Shown in pieces: positions 56,588 to 64,000 of a stretch of 64,000 bases of DNA (positions are counted from its first letter, which is position 1; every line of letters begins with the position of its first letter). This DNA comes from Haloplasma contractile SSD-17B (GTDB lineage: Bacteria; Bacillota_I; Bacilli_A; Haloplasmatales; Haloplasmataceae), in NCBI RefSeq assembly GCF_000215935.2, contig NZ_AFNU02000002.1, positions 310,001 through 374,000 of the forward strand, given 5' to 3'. The notes under the pieces are model-generated. The model did not search any database, was not told the DNA's origin, and worked only from the letters and a program-made list of their open reading frames with translations. A program made the position numbers and the translations under genes.

Positions 56588-56704
56588 TTATTTTCGTAAG
56601 TCGATCAAATATTCGTATAATTCAGTATGAACCCCTTTAATGTAACAACGATTATCATCTTTTGTAATAAAATAACTGTAGATGATTCCGATGACACAAT
56701 AATT
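56588..56704 (-). pseudogene. C-terminal fragment of an unknown gene
   Basis: 38 codons open after a TAA, ending in TAA. The peptide reads coding-like (YSYFITKDDNRCYIKGVHTE then LYEYLIDLRK). No start codon or ribosome site. Confidence 0.35.
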
Positions 56705-56763
56705 TTACTTACGGAGTGTTCTTAGTCCTAAATAGGGTAATTTAATTTCTCAAAACAGATAAA

Positions 56764-56925
56764 TTAGTTTATTATTTTTCGAAAGGTCAGGTTCTCTGTA
56801 TTGTATTCAAATCCTAAACTCTTGTATAAATTTTCAACCTTCTCATTTTGATCTAAATAACATAGGAGGACATAATCATGCCCTGCCTCAAGCACTTTGT
56901 TCAATTCGTTTATGTGGTTTTTACC
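56764..56925 (-). pseudogene. C-terminal fragment of a GNAT acetyltransferase
   Basis: 53 codons without a start, ending in TAA. The peptide (LEAGHDYVLLCYLDQNEKVE then NLYKSLGFEYN) is the last strand-helix-strand of a GNAT protein, with the characteristic Tyr-x3-Gly-Phe. The upstream part of the gene is gone. Confidence 0.5.
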
Positions 56926-57215
56926 TTATCGCTTGATCATGTTTATATCCCTTCTATATTTAAACATTTTATTTTTTAGTTATTTACAGATATTTACATT
57001 ATAGCATACATATTCATGTTACTAAAAACTATCTATTATGTAGTTAACGATGAATTTCTAGGTGAAGGTACTCAATAAAAAACACAATTTATTTAAAGTC
57101 GTTTCTCTGATAACTTTTTGTTTTTATGTAATAAAAGATAGGATTCATTATTAAACTCCTTCTAATGTCATATACATTATAAACACACAATGATGCATTG
57201 GGAGGAAATATAAAA

Positions 57216-58112
57216 ATGAAAGTAATTAGTATACTAAATAGTAAAGGTGGGGTCGGTAAAACAACCATAACTGCAAACCTAGGGGCTCAGCTAGCAAAAC
57301 TAGGTTATTACACACTACTGATTGATACAGACCCTCAATCAAATTTGACATTTTCATTCCTAGACGATGAGATTTATCATAAAAAGTATTTGCGTACAAA
57401 CACGATTTATAATTCATTTGATACCTATATTGTTCATAATAGAACAACACCACTAAGGCAGCTGATTATCAAGCCTGATAAAATTAATCAAGAAGTAAAT
57501 GATAACCTTGATTTACTATGCTCTCATGTTGAACTAAACGATATTATGAATAATCTAATGACAGTTCATAACAAAAAGAAAACATTTCATCTATCAGAAT
57601 TGAATCTTCAGTCTATATTGAGAACTGCAGTTAAACAACTAAAAAATAAATATGACTTTATATTAATTGATTGCTCACCTGGCTTGAACTTAATGACACA
57701 AAATGCTATTGTTGCGAGTGACTATTACACCATACCTGTTAAATTAGATTTCCTATCTACCGATGGTCTATTTCAACTAACTCAGCAAATTAAAAAACTG
57801 AAGACTAATTATAATCGCAGTGCTTTAAATGATCAGTTCAGAAGACATAATTGTATTGATCCTAAATTACTTGGTGTGGTTACAAACATGGTTAATATGC
57901 GAAACAATGAACTGATCAGTACACAACAAGAGTATCTAAATAAAATTGCTAATCATTTTCCGGTCTTTGATACAAAATTACGCTTAAACAGTTCTTATTA
58001 TAAAGCGCCTCAAACGTTAATGCCAGTTGTAATAAACAATGGAGATAAGAAAATTCAAGAAGAGCTCATAGCCTTAACGGACGAGATATTAGAGAAGGTG
58101 GGATTGAAATGA
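57216..58112 (+). CDS. parA: ParA/Soj-type partition ATPase
   Basis: 298 residues from the ATG at 57216 (GGGAGG 9 bases upstream; the frame extends to a TTG at 57198 that overlaps the ribosome site). Deviant Walker A KGGVGKTT near residue 11, Walker A' LLIDTDPQSN, Walker B FILIDCSPGL. Type Ib/Soj-like length without an N-terminal DNA-binding extension. It moves DNA or protein cargo over the nucleoid in cycles of ATP binding. No ParB gene follows; instead a small SAP-like protein overlaps its end by 4 bases. Confidence 0.9.
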   Translation: MKVISILNSKGGVGKTTITANLGAQLAKLGYYTLLIDTDPQSNLTFSFLDDEIYHKKYLRTNTIYNSFDTYIVHNRTTPLRQLIIKPDKINQEVNDNLDLLCSHVELNDIMNNLMTVHNKKKTFHLSELNLQSILRTAVKQLKNKYDFILIDCSPGLNLMTQNAIVASDYYTIPVKLDFLSTDGLFQLTQQIKKLKTNYNRSALNDQFRRHNCIDPKLLGVVTNMVNMRNNELISTQQEYLNKIANHFPVFDTKLRLNSSYYKAPQTLMPVVINNGDKKIQEELIALTDEILEKVGLK

Positions 58113-58501
58113 AAGATCACTATCTAAAAATGACCGGGATTATAATGAAGTCTTTAACAAAATTAACACCTAAACAGTATCAACAATTATTAGACGGTAA
58201 AGGAAGGCTTGTATTCGAAGAATTAGAACAAAAGCAAAAGCAAGAATATACAAGTAAGACAGATCCTACATTATTAGATCAATATAAAGAGACATTAACA
58301 TCATTTGAGTCTAAAAATGAAGCATATAGGTACTTAATGAAATTCAAGAAAAAGCAATTAACAGACTTGGCAAAACACCTTGATATACGTGTTTTATCAA
58401 ATGATACGAAAGCAAAATTATCAAAAAAAATAGTAGATAATCAGGTTGGTATAAAATTAAGAAAAAAGTTGTTTGATACTATTAAAGCATCTGATAAATA
58501 G
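58109..58501 (+). CDS. Small SAP-like partner of ParA
   Basis: 130 residues; ATGA overlap with parA shows translational coupling. Lys-rich. Residues ~88-125 (QLTDLAKHLDIRVLSND then TKAKLSKKIVDN) match the SAP/Rho-N-like helix-extended loop-helix that binds DNA. The N-terminal ~80 residues are helical with a Gln/Lys-rich segment that could form the ParA-contact region. Likely the centromere-binding or adaptor partner in a two-gene partition unit of plasmid or integrative-element origin. Confidence 0.7.
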   Translation: MKDHYLKMTGIIMKSLTKLTPKQYQQLLDGKGRLVFEELEQKQKQEYTSKTDPTLLDQYKETLTSFESKNEAYRYLMKFKKKQLTDLAKHLDIRVLSNDTKAKLSKKIVDNQVGIKLRKKLFDTIKASDK

Positions 58502-58534
58502 CTCTTAAACTTACTATTACAAAATAAGACGATA

Positions 58535-58578
58535 TAAAAAAACTTCCTAGATTTACAACTTACAAGGAAGTTTTTTGT
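58535..58578 (+). terminator. Terminator of the ParA unit
   Basis: AAAAAACTTCCT and AGGAAGTTTTTT arms around a 15-base AT-rich loop. Confidence 0.88.
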
Positions 58579-58786
58579 ATTTTCAAGTTTATCTATATAA
58601 TTTTTAATAATCATATCTTTACATCATTTATTAATTCGTACAATTAAACTCTATAGAGAAACCAAGAATCCTATAATAAAAAATATACATGACTAATGAA
58701 ATTTTAGTTTACATTTTTAAAAAAAGGTTTAACAGTTTTAAACTGAACCTGTTCACCTACTACTTATTTAGCTACTTGTTTAGTTC

Positions 58787-59548
58787 CTATTTTATATTCG
58801 CTTCATAATGCTTTTCGTTAAGTCTCACTACTTCAAGTTCTTTTATAGTCTCATTCAATTTTAATGCTAAACTTTCAACTCCAAAGATTTCTGTGAACGT
58901 ATGACTTCCTATAATTAAATTGATCCCTTTAAACTGAGCATATTGAATTGTATACAAATTACACTCTCCCGTAATATATACATCACAGTCAAATTGGTTT
59001 GCTTCCTTAAGACAGGCTGTTGGCGCTCCATTACCACAGACTAAACCCACTCGCTTTATCTTTTTATCATTAAATCGCCAAGATCTAACAGGTTCTCCAA
59101 GAAGATTTTCAATATTATTTACTAATTCATCCAAATTAATTTCTTCATCATATTCTGCAATTCTACCAAAATATAACCCTTCCCATTCATGGGTTCTTTT
59201 ACTATTCTCTAAATTTATTTTTTTTAATAAACTATCGTTTGTTCCAAAGTTACAATCATCAAGTGGTAAGTGATTATAGTAATGACTTATCCCATACTGG
59301 GCTAGTTTTTCGTTGCATGCCTCTTTTAATCCATATAGTTCATCCCACGCAGGGTGATGAGTCACCATCAGATCAACTCCATGAATTTTTGCTTCCTCTA
59401 TAGTTTCAAGGGTGAGGTTAACACAATATCCTATTTTTTTAACTTTACTATTTGCATGATATGTAAGTCCAGATTCACTAGAATAGATTTCCTTATTTGT
59501 TATTTTAAAAAAGCCATTAATTCTTTCAACAATATGTAAAACATCCAT
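58787..59548 (-). CDS. Nif3-like dinuclear metal protein (DUF34)
   Basis: 253 residues. Metal ligands are visible in MVTHHPAWDE (His-His) and near the C terminus in IGSHTFTEIFGVESL (His, Glu). The barrel core includes NHLPLDDCNFGTND. Members are annotated as GTP cyclohydrolase I type 2 on thin evidence; some act as metal chaperones or NIF3 homologs. Function therefore uncertain, fold firm. Shorter than the ~370-residue members that carry an inserted PII-like domain. Confidence 0.88.
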   Translation of the reverse strand: MDVLHIVERINGFFKITNKEIYSSESGLTYHANSKVKKIGYCVNLTLETIEEAKIHGVDLMVTHHPAWDELYGLKEACNEKLAQYGISHYYNHLPLDDCNFGTNDSLLKKINLENSKRTHEWEGLYFGRIAEYDEEINLDELVNNIENLLGEPVRSWRFNDKKIKRVGLVCGNGAPTACLKEANQFDCDVYITGECNLYTIQYAQFKGINLIIGSHTFTEIFGVESLALKLNETIKELEVVRLNEKHYEANIK

Positions 59549-59603
59549 ATAGTTACCTCCTCAATTTCCTTTTACTTTATTACATTCGAAATTTATGAAA
59601 TAA

Positions 59604-59641
59604 AAAACTCCTATAGTTCTATTATAAACTACAAGAGTAAT
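59604..59641 (-). terminator. Terminator after plsC-like gene
   Basis: On the minus strand, ACTCTTGTAGTTT and AACTATAGGAGT arms are followed by TTTTTTATT. The stem resembles that at 63472-63511. Confidence 0.75.
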
Positions 59642-59752
59642 CAGTTCTATACTTAATTGCTTATTTAATCAAGACTGCCTTGGCTATATAGAGTTGATCG
59701 ATGACATAGTATATACCTACATATTAATCAACTAATTTAATTATAAAATATT

Positions 59753-60457
59753 TTATTTATATATACCACGATATTTAGAGTCTAAAAGTTTTGCGATTTT
59801 CTTCATAGAATATTCTGTAGCTAGTTCTGTCCATGCAACTTTATTTTCCTTAGTTTTTTCAGGAAGGTTAAAGGGTTCTCCAAATGTTACCTTAACCTTT
59901 GAATGATTAAAATTTTCCTTGCTCATACTATCGCTGTTTATAGGTAAAAGTTGTTCAGTACCTTCTACACCTACAGGAACAAGCGCGGCCTTTGACATTT
60001 TAGCTAATAGTACAAAACCTTTTTTAGCCTTTATCATAGAGCTAGATCTACTTCTAGTACCTTCAGGAAAAATAAATATAGACCCGCCGTCCTTTAAGTA
60101 ATTTATTGCTTCCTTTATTGCTTTTTTGTCAACAGAATTTGGCGTTATGTGTATGGTTTTTGTAGTATCAAGAATTAAGTTGGTCATTTTATTTTTACTT
60201 AATTTCACTCCCGCCATGAAAGCTACATCATTGTTCTTTAACAATTTATTTAGTATTACACCATCAATATTACTAAGATGATTCCCTATGTATATTGTCG
60301 GAACTCCTCTTCTTTTTTCGATTATTTCTTTATTTATAACATCGATTTCAGAATATTTATCTAAAATCCTATCAATTAATTTATTAGTTAAGCTTATCCT
60401 TATATTTTTAGGCAATATTCTAGATGCATTAGCAAACCCTTTTAATATTAAACTCAT
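59753..60457 (-). CDS. plsC: 1-acyl-sn-glycerol-3-phosphate acyltransferase
   Basis: 234 residues. Motif I NHLSNID (NHx4D) near residue 58 and motif III FPEGTRSRSS near 133, with FxxR-type VGVEG motif IV. Adds the second acyl chain to lysophosphatidic acid at the inner membrane face. The N terminus is short and lacks a clear membrane helix, consistent with monotopic binding. Single gene. Confidence 0.9.
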   Translation of the reverse strand: MSLILKGFANASRILPKNIRISLTNKLIDRILDKYSEIDVINKEIIEKRRGVPTIYIGNHLSNIDGVILNKLLKNNDVAFMAGVKLSKNKMTNLILDTTKTIHITPNSVDKKAIKEAINYLKDGGSIFIFPEGTRSRSSSMIKAKKGFVLLAKMSKAALVPVGVEGTEQLLPINSDSMSKENFNHSKVKVTFGEPFNLPEKTKENKVAWTELATEYSMKKIAKLLDSKYRGIYK

Positions 60458-60790
60458 TGTATTAGCCGGTAGTAACCAGCTCCTCCTCTCAAAAGTTAAA
60501 ATCTATATTCACATATGATCATATAGGGTTACTGAGACCCATGGATCAATAAGTAACCTAATCATAGATACTGTTTCAATAGCACTAGATGTTTCTTTAT
60601 AGTTTGAAGTTACTAAATTGTTTATAATCTAATGCCTTCTTATTCAGAATTTTCTCCATTCACTTTATGAAGACATATTACATTATACCATCTTTGATTT
60701 AAGATATAAATACAAACGTTATATACTATTAAATCTAATTTTTACTCAAATCAATTAGAAGCATATCAATTTATTAACTATTATTAAAAA
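60458..60790. other. Intergenic, no gene seen
   Basis: About 330 bases upstream of the plsC-like gene. AT-rich, with no coding frame longer than chance. Confidence 0.5.
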
Positions 60791-60829
60791 GTAAAAATCC
60801 TATGATTATTGAAATCATAGGATTTTTAT
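60791..60829. terminator. Terminator downstream of GNAT gene
   Basis: AAAAATCCTATGATT and AATCATAGGATTTTT, near-perfect arms; T-rich on both strands. Same stem as near 23314 and 25490. Confidence 0.9.
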
Positions 60830-60908
60830 TTTATTCTAAACGTTTTTAAAAGAACTTTGGGCGTAGTTCATACTTTTAGTCAGACATATTTTATAATTTT
60901 ACACAATA

Positions 60909-61463
60909 CTATTTGTTTGTATTTATCTGATCTACAAAACTTGATTGCCAATCTTCTCTTATTAGTGATAACAGTTCGACATCGTGATAGACTCCTCTTG
61001 AAAAAGAGGCCTTTCGTTTTAACCCTTCTAATTGAAAACCACATTTTTCAGCAACTTTTCGGCTACCTATGTTATCAACAATGACTTCAATTTCTAATCG
61101 TTGTATAGGTTTCGCTTTAAACAAATAATCAACAAATAGATTTAATGCTTCTGATCCATAACCTTTGCCTCGATCTTCTTTACGATAAATTTGATATCCA
61201 ATTTCATAGCCTGGCATATACCAGAGTCCTTTAAAATAAGTAATTTCTCCAACACGTCTTCCTTGCTTATTTACGATTAACAACGTTCCAAAGTCATCTG
61301 TCCAAAACCCATTCTCATTAAATCGCTTTTTATATTGCGGATAACTTGATAAATTATAAGGCCAATAGTTTCCGCGTTCTTGTAAATCACTCGTTAACGT
61401 AAAGATTTCGTTTATATCATCTTCCATAATAACTCTTAAATCAACTGACTTTCCTTTAATCAT
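60909..61463 (-). CDS. GNAT acetyltransferase, RimJ/RimL type
   Basis: 184 residues. N-terminal VDLRVIMEDDI, substrate region FWTDDFGTLLIVN, motif A YRKEDRGKGYGSEALNLFVDY and the terminal NIGSRKVAEKCGFQLEG, the full RimJ/RimL-type signature set. The acceptor (protein N terminus or small molecule) is unknown. Confidence 0.9.
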   Translation of the reverse strand: MIKGKSVDLRVIMEDDINEIFTLTSDLQERGNYWPYNLSSYPQYKKRFNENGFWTDDFGTLLIVNKQGRRVGEITYFKGLWYMPGYEIGYQIYRKEDRGKGYGSEALNLFVDYLFKAKPIQRLEIEVIVDNIGSRKVAEKCGFQLEGLKRKASFSRGVYHDVELLSLIREDWQSSFVDQINTNK

Positions 61464-61646
61464 ACATGATCCCTCTCTTACTAATTTAAAGTTACAAGAA
61501 GTTTACCATGAATTTTATCTTTTGACAATTAAAGGAATTATGATTTTATTGAACCTAAAAATCATAACTTCAATTTTATCGAATAAACGACACTATTCAA
61601 TCATATTTTTATATTAAGAACGATATAAAAGGGAGGGGGATATTAC

Positions 61647-63083
61647 TTGGAAACTATAAAAGTTGGTTTGCAACCTATTTTTAGTGGTATTAATTTGCCA
61701 ACCGTTATAAAAACCGCTATTCTACCAGGTGAGCATACGGAAAGATTGTTTATTGCAACCCAGGTAGGTGAGATTTATTATAAAGAAAATGGCAATATGA
61801 ATAACTTTTTAGATATACGTTCACGAATAATAAAGTTAGGTACTAATGGTGGTTATGATGAACGCGGATTATTAGGACTCGCCTTTCATCCTAACTTCTC
61901 AAATAACGGACTGTTTTATCTTCATTATTCAGTAGCCGGAACAAAAGGTCCAGGTGCACTTCCTTACTCAGAAACAACAGATGAAGTACTAGACTCCTTT
62001 GCCCCTAATCCGTGCGACATAAACACTTTAAATCTTAAGTGGATTAATCGTGAAACACAATACGATCATATCGATACCGTTGAAGAATGGATCTATCAAG
62101 TTGATAGTAAGCCACTTAAACGACGAACCTTACTTAATTTAAGACGACCCTTTATGAATCATAATGGGGTCAACAGTTTAAACTTTTCACCAGAAACAGG
62201 TAAGTTAGTTTTATCAACTGGAGATGGTGGTTCTGGTTATGATCCTTTTAATTTAGCTCAGGTTGATATGGAAATCCCAGGTAAAATAATTGAGATTGAT
62301 GTCGATCAGCAAGTAAATGTCACTGACCCTCCGGTAGTCACTCGGTTTAACGAACTGCCACTACCTATTCAGTATACACTAACGATAATTGTTAAAGGTG
62401 GACGAAATTATAACGGTATTTCCTATTTGAGACATAATAATCAATTCATCAAATATGTAGGAAATGTTGGGCAACACCTAGTAGAGTCAATTTATTCTTT
62501 TATTGACTATAAACCGGTACCTGTCACATTTCTTGTTCAAAAAAATGTGATGAATTCTAAACGGAATGAAGAAGATCTTATTAACCTCGGATGGAGAGGA
62601 TGGGAAGGTAGTTTACCAACACTGCTTATTAAAGACTGTCCTGAAATTAAGTCTATAGATAAAAAAATAACTGCCTTTTATGATGAAATGATTGACTATT
62701 CGACTGAGCGGCTAAGACCATTAACTTGTTATTATCATCAGGAGCCACGAGTAGGTAAGTTTAGTGGATCAGCACTGACAGGTGTAAAGCCATATATGGG
62801 CACTCAAATTCCAAATTTAACAAATTGTATTGTATTTACGGACTGGTCCACAAGAGATAACTCACATAAAGGGAAAGGCGTTTTAGCTTATACCCCATTT
62901 AGAAATAATGGCCAACTTAATGATTATGGCATGATTGAAATAGAAAGTGATTCTTTATCATCCCCGGCATATTATGTCAGTTTGGGAACGAACTCAGAAC
63001 AAACCAAACTATATTTAGGCGTTTATGGTTCAACAAATGTTACGGATTATAACCAAGGTACAGTTTTTGAAATTGTTCAGTAA
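61647..63083 (+). CDS. Soluble glucose/sorbosone dehydrogenase-like beta-propeller protein
   Basis: 478 residues, TTG start behind GGAGGGGGA. Six-bladed propeller of the PQQ-dependent sugar dehydrogenase family: ERGLLGLAFHPNFSNNG, HNGVNSLNFSPETGKLVLST, GDGGSGYDP and LGWRGWEGSLPT. Active relatives oxidise aldoses with PQQ outside the cell. Here no signal peptide or lipobox is present, the usual GHRNPQG loop is replaced by GGRNYNGISY, and no PQQ synthesis gene is near, so a non-redox or PQQ-scavenging role is possible. Confidence 0.82.
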   Translation: METIKVGLQPIFSGINLPTVIKTAILPGEHTERLFIATQVGEIYYKENGNMNNFLDIRSRIIKLGTNGGYDERGLLGLAFHPNFSNNGLFYLHYSVAGTKGPGALPYSETTDEVLDSFAPNPCDINTLNLKWINRETQYDHIDTVEEWIYQVDSKPLKRRTLLNLRRPFMNHNGVNSLNFSPETGKLVLSTGDGGSGYDPFNLAQVDMEIPGKIIEIDVDQQVNVTDPPVVTRFNELPLPIQYTLTIIVKGGRNYNGISYLRHNNQFIKYVGNVGQHLVESIYSFIDYKPVPVTFLVQKNVMNSKRNEEDLINLGWRGWEGSLPTLLIKDCPEIKSIDKKITAFYDEMIDYSTERLRPLTCYYHQEPRVGKFSGSALTGVKPYMGTQIPNLTNCIVFTDWSTRDNSHKGKGVLAYTPFRNNGQLNDYGMIEIESDSLSSPAYYVSLGTNSEQTKLYLGVYGSTNVTDYNQGTVFEIVQ

Positions 63084-63113
63084 TTTTATTGGTTAGATTT
63101 ATAATTCACTTCA

Positions 63114-63146
63114 CTTAAGAGGGAACTGTAATGTTCTCTCTTTTAA
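63114..63146 (+). terminator. Terminator after sugar dehydrogenase-like gene
   Basis: AAGAGGGAAC and GTTCTCTCTT arms (one G-U pair), then TT. Confidence 0.82.
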
Positions 63147-63265
63147 CTTAAGGAGGAAATCAAAGGAAACATAATAAATCTAGTAGATGTATTAGTTTAG
63201 AAAGTGTTTTAATTTCCTTAGTATTTCCAGCAACGAATGGATTGATTGTAAGTCGAAGTATTTAA

Positions 63266-63421
63266 AGGAAAGAGGATATAACATTATATCAATTATGTCT
63301 CTCTATAAAAAAAGTTAGAATGACGTATCCTTTTGAAAATGTATTTCACCTTGGTTCTATAGATAAGAATTATGATAAATCAAATTTAAAGAGAAAATCA
63401 AAACTATCCATTATGTGTTAG
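63266..63421 (+). pseudogene. Gene remnant, possibly arylamine N-acetyltransferase-like
   Basis: 51 codons open between stops, with no start. The peptide EDITLYQLCLSIKKVRMTYP followed by FENVFHLG resembles the conserved N-terminal part of NAT enzymes (xxVPFENL). The preceding frame (CKSKYLKERGYN) resembles the residues expected just before it, offset by a frameshift. Assignment is tentative. Confidence 0.25.
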
Positions 63422-63471
63422 AACTAGAGACTATTCTATTCTTAAGTGGTAGGTAGACACGAAATAAACTT

Positions 63472-63512
63472 AATAACTCTTGTAGTTTTATTATAAACCA
63501 CAAGAGTTATCA
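63472..63512. terminator. Hairpin in the 3' intergenic region
   Basis: ATAACTCTTGTAGTTT and AAACCACAAGAGTTAT, nearly perfect arms. Similar to the hairpin at 59604-59641. Confidence 0.75.
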
Positions 63513-63781
63513 AATTTATATTTACATTATTTAGTTAATAATGTGGACATGACTGGAGAAGGAGTTTACCTACTATAATGATATCATTTTCAATAGTGAA
63601 TTATAGAACCATCTACATATATAGACAATTTTAAAACTAATAATGTCTATCTAGGTAGAGTAAATGATAGTAAAAGCATTTTTTATTTCTTCTCTTATTA
63701 ATCTAAATAGATATTTTTATCTTCCTACTAACTCACAGATCTGAGGTTTACAGTCCTTAATGATCAAATTATATAAACTAA

Positions 63782-64000
63782 TTAAAGATTATTTGCTTCA
63801 ATTGTTTTTTTATAATAACTTGTATGTGTGTATATTTCTTCTTTTAATGGGTTCTTTTTATATTTTGTGATTGTTGACATCATATAAACAAATACTCCTA
63901 TATTAAATACTAAAGAAATAATACTAATCATATACAACACATGTTCACTGTATGTAGGTATTACCTGAAAATATTCGCTTTTTTGATAGTCAATGGACAG
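63782..64000 (-). CDS. C-terminal part of a membrane protein, 5' end outside window
   Basis: 72 codons open to the right edge, ending in TAA at 63784-63782. One membrane helix (YMISIISLVFNIGVFVYMM) followed by a basic cytoplasmic tail (TKYKKNPLKEE) ending in IEANNL. Too little for a family call. Confidence 0.6.
   Translation of the reverse strand: MSIDYQKSEYFQVIPTYSEHVLYMISIISLVFNIGVFVYMMSTITKYKKNPLKEEIYTHTSYYKKTIEANNL

Noticed and set aside
57226-57453. Minus-strand 75-codon frame over the start of parA
   Set aside because: Antisense to the Walker A region; no ribosome site, and parA is unambiguous.
1-64000. CRISPR arrays, rRNA genes, intact insertion sequences or prophage modules
   Set aside because: No regularly spaced repeats, rRNA signatures, complete transposases or phage structural genes were seen.

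Overview
The window comes from a low-GC (about 30-33 % by eye) Gram-positive-type bacterium. Shine-Dalgarno sites are strong (AGGAGG/GGGGAG), lipoproteins carry Firmicutes-type lipoboxes, and there are a T-box leader, Fur boxes and many stem-plus-T-tract terminators. The gene content (electron-bifurcating [FeFe] hydrogenase, aspartate 4-decarboxylase, M42 aminopeptidases, EFR1 ferredoxin) fits an anaerobic fermentative Bacillota or Mollicutes-related lineage. A Haloplasma/Turicibacter-like organism would fit, but that is inference from gene style, not proof. UGA appears to be an ordinary stop here, with one puzzling exception.

Layout. 1-1.44 kb: 3'-truncated glnS behind a T-box leader. 1.6-10.4 kb: accessory enzymes and regulators (phosphotriesterase-like hydrolase, beta-lactamase-fold protein, GNATs, a degenerate RNase III-like protein, a DUF2935-like gene broken by an in-frame TGA, an AraC/GyrI-like regulator, an O-methyltransferase). 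10.6-21.1 kb: membrane and surface proteins of unknown role, a BMP-type lipoprotein fused to an InlB-type repeat, a PerM/AI-2E exporter-like protein, an APH-like kinase, a methyltransferase, and a LytTR regulator paired with a membrane lipoprotein. 21.2-27.3 kb: aspartate 4-decarboxylase, tandem GNAT, M42 peptidase, GGDEF-EAL protein. 27.5-31.6 kb: a Fur-boxed iron ABC importer operon. 32.3-36.5 kb: three-gene hydrogenase operon NuoE-like > NuoF-like > HydA, in which the HydA start is separated from its body by a -1 frame change. 37-50.4 kb: kinase-like and transferase genes, a second M42 peptidase, an Old Yellow Enzyme relative, YccF, tRNA-Cys, NUDIX, an aminoglycoside-nucleotidyltransferase-like protein, EFR1 ferredoxin, and a membrane-anchored MutS-like ATPase. 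50.5-57.2 kb: a fluid region with hypothetical proteins, duplicated intergenic blocks, a deleted gene copy, a frameshifted methyltransferase and decayed fragments. 57.2-64 kb: a ParA plus SAP-like partition pair, Nif3-like protein, PlsC, GNAT, a PQQ-type sugar dehydrogenase-like protein and the 3' end of a membrane protein.

Working together. The hydrogenase genes form one redox complex (NADH plus reduced ferredoxin to H2). The importer genes form one iron-uptake unit under probable Fur control. LytTR plus its lipoprotein, and ParA plus the SAP-like protein, are two-gene units. The rest is a mosaic of single-gene units separated by terminators.

Most unusual object: the 320-residue protein at 52662-53624. 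From residue 47 to the C terminus it can be laid out as 25 gapless 11-residue units in which position 4 is always V, I, L, F or Y. It is strongly basic and aromatic, and looks like a giant amphipathic membrane-surface helix. The DNA flanking it occurs a second time about 2 kb away with almost the whole reading frame deleted.
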